A stretch of DNA of 8,626 nucleotides. Origin: Bacillota bacterium (lineage in GTDB: Bacteria > Bacillota > Clostridia > Peptostreptococcales > Anaerovoracaceae). Positions 1 through 5,636 of the stretch are shown here, one piece after another. The position numbers and the translations under genes are program-made. The notes below the pieces were generated by a model. That model was not told where the DNA came from. It saw only the letters and a program-made list of their open reading frames with translations, and made no database searches. The DNA lies in NCBI GenBank assembly GCA_016284575.1, contig JAEEPD010000028.1, positions 1 to 8,626 of the forward strand. The letters are read 5' to 3'. Position 1 is the first letter of the stretch; each line of letters starts with the position of its first letter.

Positions 1-978
1 AGCCCAGTCCTTCTCCTCCTGTGTCCACTCGGTATCGGGGATCTCGCCCAGGGTCTCGTGGAGGACCTTTGCTATGGTGGCATTGGGCATGGTGTTGTAG
101 CAGCCGCCAAGGAACTCCACTTCCAGCTCGGTTTCTGTCATGTGAGCCGCGCCTTCAGCGCACTTGATGAGCCTCTTATATGTATCCTCGATATCAGCCC
201 TGTCGAAGGCTCTTACGTAGTACCAGACGCTTGCTCTGTCTGGAACGATGTTGGGAGCGGTGCCTGCTTCCTTGTAGGAATAGTGGATGCGGATGCCGTC
301 CTTGATGTGCTCTCTCAGGTAGTTTGCGCCTACACTGGTCAGCTCCGCTGCGTCAAGAGCGCTTCTGCCCTGCCAGGGATTGCCGCCTGCATGGGCGGTC
401 TTGCCCTTGAAGTGGAAGATAGCGCTGTTGAGTCCTGTCATGACTCCTCCGGACACGCTGGGACCGGCGCTGGGATGGAAGGCTATGGCCATGTCCAGCT
501 CCTTGAAGGCGCCCTCTCTTGCCATGAAGGACTTTCCGCTGAGCACCTCCTCTGCGGGGCAGCCGTAGAAGACCACAGTGCCCTCAAGGCCGTTCTGCTC
601 CAGATCGTCCTTCATCGCGATGGCGCCGGCCAGGGTGGCAACGCCAAGAAGGTTGTGACCGCAGCCGTGGCCGGGACCGCCCGGTATCACGGGATCCAGG
701 GCAGTATTCTGCTTCTGGGAAAGGCCTGGAAGAGCATCATATTCGGCAAGTACGCCTATAATGGGATGGCCCTTGCCCCAGGTGGCCCTGATTGATGTAG
801 GCATGCCGTAAAGGCCCTGCTCCACCTCAAAGCCGTGCTTTTTCAGGGATTCCACCAGCCAGCCGCAGGCCTTGACCTCGTTATATGCCAGCTCTGGATT
901 CTCGTACATCTTGCTGGCTATTTCTATTAATTCATCTTTGTTGTCGTCGACTACTTTTATTATCCTGCTGTAATCCAT
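1..978 (-). CDS. M20-family metallo-amidohydrolase, AbgB-like, copy 2 (partial, C-terminus outside window)
   Basis: The frame is open from an ATG at 978 to the window edge and encodes the first 326 residues. M20D enzymes such as AbgB are cytoplasmic metal-dependent hydrolases of amide bonds, for example p-aminobenzoyl-glutamate or N-acyl amino acids and dipeptides. Metal ligands are visible in GHGCGHN (Cys106, His108), PAEE (Glu143/144) and FHP (His168). The dimer-interface motif KTAHAG carries His196. The final metal His and the GSTDVGDV motif seen in its neighbour would lie beyond the edge. Aligned without gaps, it is about 83% identical to the gene at 1077-2444 (54 differences counted by eye), so it is a tandem duplicate. 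AGGAGG lies 6 bases before the ATG, and both copies begin MDYSRIIKV, which fixes the start. An intrinsic terminator lies upstream, so it may have its own promoter. Family assignment is firm; the substrate is unknown. Confidence 0.92.
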   Translation of the reverse strand, partial: MDYSRIIKVVDDNKDELIEIASKMYENPELAYNEVKACGWLVESLKKHGFEVEQGLYGMPTSIRATWGKGHPIIGVLAEYDALPGLSQKQNTALDPVIPGGPGHGCGHNLLGVATLAGAIAMKDDLEQNGLEGTVVFYGCPAEEVLSGKSFMAREGAFKELDMAIAFHPSAGPSVSGGVMTGLNSAIFHFKGKTAHAGGNPWQGRSALDAAELTSVGANYLREHIKDGIRIHYSYKEAGTAPNIVPDRASVWYYVRAFDRADIEDTYKRLIKCAEGAAHMTETELEVEFLGGCYNTMPNATIAKVLHETLGEIPDTEWTQEEKDWA

Positions 979-1019
979 TTCAGTCCTCCTGGATCTAAAT
1001 GTACCCGGTTCATAACCGA

Positions 1020-1064
1020 ATGAAAGAAAACCCGGCAGGTCCCAAAAAAGGAGTCTGCCGGGTA
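1020..1064 (-). terminator. Intrinsic terminator between the two amidohydrolase genes
   Basis: On the minus strand a 9-bp GC-rich stem is formed by ACCCGGCAG (1063-1055) and CTGCCGGGT (1038-1030). The arms enclose a 16-base loop, and the stem is followed directly by TTTTCTTTC. It begins 13 bases after the stop of the gene at 1077-2444. The geometry fits a rho-independent terminator; the large loop and the interrupted U-tract suggest that some transcripts read through into the next paralogue. Confidence 0.72.
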
Positions 1065-1076
1065 TGATGAAACTGA

Positions 1077-2444
1077 TTACTTCTGAGGCTGAGGAATAGG
1101 AATGTCCTTGGGAATCGGGCAGTTGTAGGTCTTGCCCGCCATAGCTTCGTCGAATTCCTTCTTTGCAGCCTTAACAAGCTCGGGATCTCTGTAGAACTTG
1201 GCAGCAGAAGCAGCCATGACCTTAGCGCCGAAGATCATGCCCTTCCAGCCAAGAGGATTGCCGGAGCATGCGGTGATGAGCCAGGTGTGACCGCCGGCCA
1301 GAGTGTTCTCGCAGGCAGTGTTGTACATTGCGCAGGGAACGATGTGCTGAACATCGCCTACATCTGTGGAGCCGGAGCCTCTCTCATCTCTGATGGGCTG
1401 GATGCCTTCCATGATGGGAGGTACTTCCTGGCCGGTGAAGAGGTGGGAGTTGTGGTTCAGCTCGTCAGCGAACTTCTTGTCCTCATCGGAGAATTCGATG
1501 GGAGGAAGCTCCTTCATGGTGTCATAAATGGTGTGAGCGATCACCTTGTTGGGCATGGTATCATAGCAGCCGCCAAGGAACTCGACCTCAAGCTGGGTCT
1601 CAGTCATGTGAGCTGCGCCCTCTGCGCACTTCACCAGTCTCTTATAGGTATCTTCCACATCGTCTCTTGTGAAGGCTCTTACATAGTACCAGACGCTTGC
1701 TCTGTCGGGAACGATGTTGGGAGCGGTGCCGGCTTCCTTATATGAATAATGGATACGGATACCATCCTTGATGTGCTCTCTCAGATAGTTGGCGCCTACG
1801 CTCATGATCTCTGCAGCGTCCAGAGCACTTCTGCCCTGCCAGGGGTTGCCGCCTGCATGAGCGGTCTTGCCCTTGAAGTGGAAAATGGCGCTGTTGAGGC
1901 CTGTCATAACGCCTACGCCTGTGCCATTGCCGGCACCGGGGTGGAATGCGATGGCCAGATCCAGCTCCTTGAATGCGCCTTCTCTTGCCATGAAGGTCTT
2001 ACCGGTCAGAACCTCTTCTGCGGGGCAGCCGTAGAAGACTACAGTTCCTTCAAGTCCGTTCTGCTCCAGGTCGTCCTTCATTGCGATGGCGCCTGCCAGG
2101 GTGGCAACGCCCAGCATGTTGTGACCGCAGCCGTGGCCGGGGCCGCCGGGAACTACGGGATCGAATGCGGAGTTCTGCTTCTGGGAAAGTCCGGGAAGCG
2201 CATCATACTCAGCAAGAACGCCGATGATGGGATGGCCCTTGCCCCAGGTTGCTCTGATAGCGGTGGGCATTCCGTAGGGGCCTACTTCCACGTCGAAACC
2301 GTGCTTCTTAAGGGACTCTGCGAGCCATGCGCAGGCCTTTACTTCGTTATATGCCAGCTCGGGATTCTCGTAGATCTTTTTAGCCAGATCGTTGAATTCG
2401 GGGGTATTGTCATCGATAACCTTAATGATTCTTGAATAATCCAT
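1077..2444 (-). CDS. M20-family metallo-amidohydrolase, AbgB-like, copy 1
   Basis: A complete 455-residue enzyme of the M20D amidohydrolase group, close to AbgB (p-aminobenzoyl-glutamate hydrolase subunit B). Visible metal ligands are Cys106 and His108 in GHGCGHN, Glu143/144 in PAEE, His168 in AFHP and His386 in AGGHTW. KTAHAG (192-197) is the usual dimer or substrate site, and GSTDVGDV (358-365) is typical of AbgB-like proteins. The lid domain spans roughly residues 185-300. There is no signal peptide, so it should act in the cytoplasm. The tail is proline-rich (CPIPKDIPIPQPQK). An AGGAGG ribosome site lies about 12 bases before the ATG. It follows two membrane-protein genes, which points to hydrolysis of an imported conjugate or peptide, and it is followed by a terminator and a close duplicate. 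No AbgA or AbgT gene is present in the window. Family is certain; substrate is unknown. Confidence 0.93.
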   Translation of the reverse strand: MDYSRIIKVIDDNTPEFNDLAKKIYENPELAYNEVKACAWLAESLKKHGFDVEVGPYGMPTAIRATWGKGHPIIGVLAEYDALPGLSQKQNSAFDPVVPGGPGHGCGHNMLGVATLAGAIAMKDDLEQNGLEGTVVFYGCPAEEVLTGKTFMAREGAFKELDLAIAFHPGAGNGTGVGVMTGLNSAIFHFKGKTAHAGGNPWQGRSALDAAEIMSVGANYLREHIKDGIRIHYSYKEAGTAPNIVPDRASVWYYVRAFTRDDVEDTYKRLVKCAEGAAHMTETQLEVEFLGGCYDTMPNKVIAHTIYDTMKELPPIEFSDEDKKFADELNHNSHLFTGQEVPPIMEGIQPIRDERGSGSTDVGDVQHIVPCAMYNTACENTLAGGHTWLITACSGNPLGWKGMIFGAKVMAASAAKFYRDPELVKAAKKEFDEAMAGKTYNCPIPKDIPIPQPQK

Positions 2445-2478
2445 ATAAATGTTTTACCTCCTTGTTACAGATATACAT

Positions 2479-2538
2479 GACTCTGCTGCTGCACGCTTAT
2501 GCAGCAGCAGAAATTTTATAACGATAGAGAGCAGAGTC
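2479..2538 (-). promoter_or_regulatory. Strong intercistronic hairpin with an alternative pairing arm
   Basis: In the 96-base gap before the amidohydrolase, TCTGCTGCTGCA (2511-2500) pairs perfectly with TGCAGCAGCAGA (2493-2482) around a 6-base loop, a 12-bp stem. No U-tract follows, so it is unlikely to be a terminator. The 3' arm, extended by GTC, can instead pair over 9 bp with GACTCTGCT (2538-2530). That segment lies directly after the stop codon of the upstream membrane-protein gene, so the two foldings are mutually exclusive. A role in mRNA stability or processing, or in translational coupling, is inference. Confidence 0.55.
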
Positions 2539-2540
2539 TG

Positions 2541-3227
2541 CTATGCCTTCTTCTTTGCCATAACAACGCCCAGTGCCATTGCACCGAATGCGCAGATGAG
2601 GGGAGGCAGAGAGGAAGCCATGATGGGACCTGCAAAGTTGAACATGCCCTTCAGATACATCCAGTAGATCAGGAAGGTGATGGGTGTCCAGATGATGCCC
2701 AGCTTCGGATTCATGAAGATGTAGTTTGCAAGCAGCGCTGCGAACAGAGCGGGCAGCAACAGGTTCAGAGCGGATGTTACGATGGGCGGAAGTGCATTCA
2801 GCACTGCAGCGCCTGCGATAACACCGATGGTCAGGAATGCGGTGGATACCAGGGTGGAAACAGCGCAGCCGATGGTTGCGGTGATGGTGCCCTTGTCGGT
2901 ACCTTCCTCGATGCCTGCGGACTTGGTTGCGATAGAAGATGCAGGTACACGCAGGTTGGAAATGTTACCGGAAAGGAATGCCATATAGGTTCCGGGTACG
3001 CCCAGCATTGTGAAGTAAGAGATAGGCTCTCTGATGTATACAGTGATCAGCATGGGGAACTGGATGGCGAATGCGCCCCAGAATGCGCCCCATTCAGGCC
3101 ATATTCCGCGCATGGCCAGATAGATACAAGGTCCGAATACCAGCAGGATACCAAGAAGGTTTGTGCCGCGGCCCCATTTGATTATATAAGGCAGGAATTC
3201 TCCTCTAAAAACGTTTTTCTCTTCCAT
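2541..3227 (-). CDS. Multi-pass membrane protein, putative partner subunit of the DUF5058-like protein
   Basis: A 228-residue hydrophobic protein with about six membrane segments, near residues 22-42, 46-65, 113-142, 145-170, 176-193 and 201-224. There is no cleavable signal peptide. Its most striking stretch is residues 74-111, which includes MLGVPGTYMAFLSGN and then RVPASSIATKSAG and EEGTD; it is rich in Gly, Pro and polar residues inside an otherwise hydrophobic protein, as expected of a substrate pathway. The C-terminus is KKKA. AAGGAG lies 7 bases before the ATG. It is separated by 51 bases from the DUF5058-like gene upstream and by 96 bases from the amidohydrolase downstream, so it is probably co-transcribed with both. 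I know no characterised function for it. By position and shared motifs I infer that it is the second subunit of an importer feeding the hydrolases. Confidence 0.75.
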   Translation of the reverse strand: MEEKNVFRGEFLPYIIKWGRGTNLLGILLVFGPCIYLAMRGIWPEWGAFWGAFAIQFPMLITVYIREPISYFTMLGVPGTYMAFLSGNISNLRVPASSIATKSAGIEEGTDKGTITATIGCAVSTLVSTAFLTIGVIAGAAVLNALPPIVTSALNLLLPALFAALLANYIFMNPKLGIIWTPITFLIYWMYLKGMFNFAGPIMASSLPPLICAFGAMALGVVMAKKKA

Positions 3228-3278
3228 GATTTTTCTCCTTTTTTCCTCTTTGGATAAGTACTTTGCTCATTTCTCAAA

Positions 3279-3995
3279 TCACTTGAGGAAAAATGCGCCG
3301 ACGATCATGCCGCCGAACATAGCTATAGTCATACCAAACTGCTGAGCCCATTTTGCGTGAGTCTTATTGATATACACATTCAGAAGGCACATGATGATAA
3401 AACCTGCAATTGCAGACCACATATTGGCGCTTGCTGCATTGAAGGGCATCATACGCTGAGCTACCATGTAGCCGAAGCCGCCGACGCCGCCGCCTGCGGT
3501 AAGTGCTACGACTGCATCCATGTTGCCGCCGGTTACCTTGTCTCTGAAGGTCTCCATCTTATCGGTGAAGAGTGCGGAAACCAGGATCCAGCCGAGGCAG
3601 CAGGTGGTCATGATCCATGCGCAGTTTGCGAATGCTTCGGGGGTCATGTTGTTGGTACCAAGCTGGCATCCGGCTGCGGTTGCGGCACGGTCAGCAGCAG
3701 GAAGCTCGTACATTACGGAGCCGATGAATGCAAGACGCATCCATGCGAGGGGGCCGCCTACGGAAGCCAGCAGGGAAACCATGCCGGATACGATTACGAT
3801 AGAGGGGCCAAGAGATGCGAAGAAGGAAGACCTTGCAGCTTCTTTCATCTGTTCAGTGGTTACGCCTACAGCAGGACCAAGTGTCCAGGCCTTTCTGAAG
3901 AAGATCCATGCCTGATAGAGTACCAGAAGAACTGCCGGGATGCAGGAGATCCACATGCCCAGACTGTTCGCAGTTTTCAAATATTCAAGTTCCAT
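3279..3995 (-). CDS. DUF5058-like multi-pass membrane protein, putative transporter subunit
   Basis: A 238-residue integral membrane protein with about six segments, near residues 12-34, 58-80, 121-142, 160-178, 190-209 and 219-237. The pattern FASLGPSIVIVSGMVSLL followed by GGPLAWMRLAFIGS, and the later FTDKMETFRDKVTGGN, match what I recall of the DUF5058 family of Firmicutes in size and motif order; I could not run a search. The function of that family is uncharacterised as far as I know. GGAGGA stands 7 bases before the ATG. It is the first gene after the promoter region at 4235-4262 and leads a cluster of a second membrane protein and two M20 hydrolases, which suggests import of a hydrolysable amide or peptide. 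Membrane location is sure, the family likely, transport inferred. Confidence 0.78.
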   Translation of the reverse strand: MELEYLKTANSLGMWISCIPAVLLVLYQAWIFFRKAWTLGPAVGVTTEQMKEAARSSFFASLGPSIVIVSGMVSLLASVGGPLAWMRLAFIGSVMYELPAADRAATAAGCQLGTNNMTPEAFANCAWIMTTCCLGWILVSALFTDKMETFRDKVTGGNMDAVVALTAGGGVGGFGYMVAQRMMPFNAASANMWSAIAGFIIMCLLNVYINKTHAKWAQQFGMTIAMFGGMIVGAFFLK

Positions 3996-4089
3996 ATATA
4001 ATTCCTCCGGATCCCAGAGCTTTGCATCTGTATCTGTATGCAGGACCGCTGCGCAGGGTCCCCTATACTGATGAAAGCCGGGAAGTTAC

Positions 4090-4114
4090 AAAAAAAATAG
4101 AATATATTACCCTA
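4090..4114 (-). promoter_or_regulatory. Weak stem followed by eight T residues in the leader (possible attenuator)
   Basis: On the minus strand UAGGG and UUCUA, with two further inner A-U pairs, can form a 7-bp stem that contains two G-U pairs. It is followed at once by a run of U (eight T residues counting the last base region, 4097-4090). The stem is poor in GC, so it would be a weak terminator at best. It lies 19 bases after the stop of the possible leader peptide and 95 bases before the DUF5058-like gene. An attenuation role is only a possibility. Confidence 0.25.
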
Positions 4115-4132
4115 AAACGGCGAGCGCAGCTC

Positions 4133-4156
4133 TTAGTGAACGGGTTCTGTATTCAT
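4133..4156 (-). CDS. Possible 7-residue leader peptide upstream of the transporter genes
   Basis: An ATG at 4156 has a full AGGAGG 5 bases upstream and opens the peptide MNTEPVH, ending in TAA. Such a strong ribosome site with no other gene behind it is unusual and suggests that the peptide is translated. It lies inside the predicted leader of the DUF5058-like operon, about 70 bases after the predicted transcript start and before a U-run. No single amino acid is enriched, so classical amino-acid attenuation is not supported. Its DNA also overlaps one copy of a 15-bp repeat, which could be the real reason for the sequence. Existence as a translated ORF is uncertain. Confidence 0.3.
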   Translation of the reverse strand: MNTEPVH

Positions 4157-4171
4157 CGCAACCTCCTATAT

Positions 4172-4183
4172 TTATTCGAATAA
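4172..4183. repeat. 12-bp perfect palindrome
   Basis: TTATTCGAATAA is a perfect palindrome 5 bases upstream of the AGGAGG that precedes the possible leader peptide and about 45 bases downstream of the predicted transcript start. It could be a protein-binding site. The surrounding DNA is AT-rich, so chance is a fair alternative. Confidence 0.3.
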
Positions 4184-4197
4184 TCAAATAATAACCC

Positions 4198-4215
4198 GAA
4201 TTTTTACGAAAATTC
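4198..4215. repeat. 7-4-7 inverted repeat just downstream of the predicted start point
   Basis: GAATTTT-TACG-AAAATTC is a perfect dyad about 13-30 bases downstream of the predicted transcript start. It could be an operator or a weak stem at the 5' end of the leader RNA. The arms are AT-rich, which weakens both readings. Confidence 0.3.
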
Positions 4216-4234
4216 TTATTATTTAACTGTGTTC

Positions 4235-4262
4235 ATTTTAGCACATTCATACATTATTTCAA
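4235..4262 (-). promoter_or_regulatory. Predicted sigma-A promoter of the DUF5058/M20 cluster
   Basis: On the minus strand a -35 element TTGAAA (4262-4257) and a -10 element TAAAAT (4240-4235) are 16 bases apart, and TGC directly before the -10 gives an extended TGn element. Transcription would begin near 4228, leaving a leader of about 230 bases before the DUF5058-like ATG. It lies in the AT-rich gap just after the dnaJ terminator, where a new transcription unit is expected. A perfect 8-4-8 dyad abuts the -35 on its upstream side. Confidence 0.55.
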
Positions 4263-4319
4263 TATATAGAATGGGTTCTATATTAAAATTGCATAAAATG
4301 AGCACATCCTTATTATTTT

Positions 4320-4366
4320 GTGATAAATAAAACGAACCGGTTTCATCATCCTGAAACACGGTTCGT
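4320..4366 (-). terminator. Intrinsic terminator of the heat-shock operon, after dnaJ
   Basis: Thirty bases after the dnaJ stop, ACGAACCG-T-GTTTCA (4366-4352) pairs with TGAAACCGGTTCGT (4345-4332). The stem has 14 bp with one bulged base and a 6-base loop, and is followed by TTTATTTAT. This is a convincing rho-independent terminator. It ends the hrcA-grpE-dnaK-dnaJ transcript, so the transporter genes to the left form a separate unit. Confidence 0.88.
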
Positions 4367-4395
4367 ATCATGCATTAACACTATATGCTGTTGGT

Positions 4396-5562
4396 TTAGT
4401 TGACGAAGAGGTTATCCATATCGTCCCGGAATTTCTGCTGCTGAGTAAAGCCGCCCTTTCCCGTGGTCTCGTTGAACTGCCTGAGCAGATCCTTTTGCTT
4501 GGATGTGAGCTTTGTGGGTATCTCCACATTTATCTCCACATACATGTCTCCTGGCTGGCCGGTGCGCACGTTGGGAACGCCCTTCTTCTTCAGCCTCAGA
4601 ACTGTGCCGGGCTGGGTGCCTGCGGGGATCTTGCAGGAAAGCTTGTCCTTCAGGCCAGGAATGGTCACCTCATCACCCAGCGCCGCCTGAGCAAAGCTGA
4701 TGGGCACGGAAAGCCAGAGGTCATCGCCCCTTCTTTCGAACATGCTGTGCTCCTTAACCTGCAGAACTATGTACAGGTCTCCTGCGGGACCGCCGTTATA
4801 TCCGGGCTGACCCTGACCGCGCAGAGTTATGATGGAGCCGTTGTCCACGCCTGCCGGGATCTCCACGGTAATGTTCAGGGTCTTGCGTACCCTGCCGCTG
4901 CCTCCGCAGGTCTTGCAGGGGCTTTCGTTTATCTGACCGGTGCCGCCGCAGAAGGTGCAGGAGCTGACCTGCTGCATAGCGCCGAACATGGTGGACCTGG
5001 TGGTGGTCACCCTGCCCGAGCCGCCGCAGTGGGGACAGATCTTCTTGGCCGTACCAGGCTGAGCTCCTGAGCCGCCGCAGGTATCACAGACCACGTTCTT
5101 AGTGAGCTTGATCTCCTTCTTGCAGCCGAAAACAGCCTCGTTGAAGCTGATGGACATGGATTTTTCGATATCCTGTCCCTTCCTCGGGGCATTGGGATCC
5201 TGCCTGTAGCCGCTGCTGCCGCCTGTGAACATGTTGAATATGTCCTCAAAGCCGCCAAAGCCGCTGGTGAAGTTCGAAAAATCGGAGAAGCCGCCAAAGC
5301 CTGAGCCTCCGCTTCCGAAGCCCGCGTTGGGATCCACCCCCGCGAAGCCGAACTTGTCATATTTATTTTTCTTATCGGGGTCCGAAAGCACTGAATAGGC
5401 CTCGTTTACCTCCTTGAACTTTTCCTCGGCGTTTTTGTCGTCCGGGTTTCTGTCCGGGTGGTATTTCATGGCCATCTTGCGGAAGGCGGATTTGATCTCG
5501 TCCTCGCTGGCGCCCTTCTGTATGCCTAAGACCTCGTAATAATCTCTTTTATTGTCTGCCAT
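4396..5562 (-). CDS. dnaJ: Chaperone protein DnaJ (Hsp40)
   Basis: The co-chaperone that delivers unfolded clients to DnaK and stimulates its ATPase in the cytoplasm. Its 388 residues show the full class I layout. The J-domain spans about residues 6-70 with HPD at 35-37. A Gly/Phe-rich linker covers about 79-118. Four zinc-binding CxxCxGxG repeats lie at 159-166, 176-183, 202-209 and 216-223, followed by the C-terminal substrate-binding domains. All eight zinc cysteines are present. It is the last gene of the heat-shock operon, 74 bases after dnaK, and is followed by an intrinsic terminator. AAGGAA stands 9 bases before the ATG, a weaker site than that of dnaK. A hairpin in the gap upstream may lower or modulate its expression relative to dnaK. 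Confidence 0.98.
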   Translation of the reverse strand: MADNKRDYYEVLGIQKGASEDEIKSAFRKMAMKYHPDRNPDDKNAEEKFKEVNEAYSVLSDPDKKNKYDKFGFAGVDPNAGFGSGGSGFGGFSDFSNFTSGFGGFEDIFNMFTGGSSGYRQDPNAPRKGQDIEKSMSISFNEAVFGCKKEIKLTKNVVCDTCGGSGAQPGTAKKICPHCGGSGRVTTTRSTMFGAMQQVSSCTFCGGTGQINESPCKTCGGSGRVRKTLNITVEIPAGVDNGSIITLRGQGQPGYNGGPAGDLYIVLQVKEHSMFERRGDDLWLSVPISFAQAALGDEVTIPGLKDKLSCKIPAGTQPGTVLRLKKKGVPNVRTGQPGDMYVEINVEIPTKLTSKQKDLLRQFNETTGKGGFTQQQKFRDDMDNLFVN

Positions 5563-5581
5563 TTAGTGGTATTCCTTCATG

Positions 5582-5619
5582 CAGACTTCCCAGGCTGAGA
5601 TCCAGCCCGGGAAGCCCTG
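5582..5619 (-). promoter_or_regulatory. Long hairpin in the dnaK-dnaJ gap
   Basis: In the mRNA sense, GCTTCCCGGGCTG (5615-5603) pairs with CAGCCTGGGAAGT (5597-5585) over 13 bp around a 5-base loop. Three more pairs, CAG with CTG, follow beyond a single bulged base. Both non-Watson-Crick positions are G-U in the minus-strand RNA but would be A-C mismatches in plus-strand RNA, so the dnaK-dnaJ message is the likely folded molecule. No U-tract follows in that direction. An mRNA processing or stabilising element, or an attenuator, is inference. Confidence 0.6.
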
Positions 5620-5636
5620 TTTTTTATGCTTTGTGA

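Larger units (their letters stand above)
4138..4283. repeat. Pair of near-identical 15-bp sites flanking the promoter (possible operators)
   Basis: On the plus strand GAACGGGTTCTGTAT (4138-4152) and GAATGGGTTCTATAT (4269-4283) agree at 13 of 15 positions, 131 bases apart. Each contains a GAA-N4-TTC dyad. The upstream copy is part of a longer perfect dyad, ATATAGAA-TGGG-TTCTATAT (4264-4283). That copy abuts the -35 element of the predicted promoter, and the other lies well downstream of the start point. The layout suits one regulator binding both sides of the promoter, but no regulator gene is visible in the window. Confidence 0.45.

Noticed and set aside
58..795. Plus-strand open frame of 245 codons (58-795), with similar ones at 1287-1745 and 1749-2435
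   Set aside because: They are shadows of the two amidohydrolase genes. They resemble each other only because the genes beneath them are duplicates.
3357..4001. Plus-strand open frame opposite the DUF5058-like gene
   Set aside because: It has Cys/His-rich low-similarity content and no ribosome site consistent with the layout, while the minus frame has a good site and membrane segments.
3908..4183. Plus-strand open frame of 91 codons reaching into the intergenic region
   Set aside because: It overlaps the promoter and leader signals of the minus-strand operon, has no recognisable domain and no convincing ribosome site.
3996..4234. Riboswitch or T-box in the leader of the DUF5058-like operon
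   Set aside because: No T-box consensus or core of a known riboswitch class was recognised. The only other structures are a 6-bp stem around GGACC/GGTCC (about 4042-4062) and a TGCAT/ATGCA dyad (about 4023-4042), both too weak to call.
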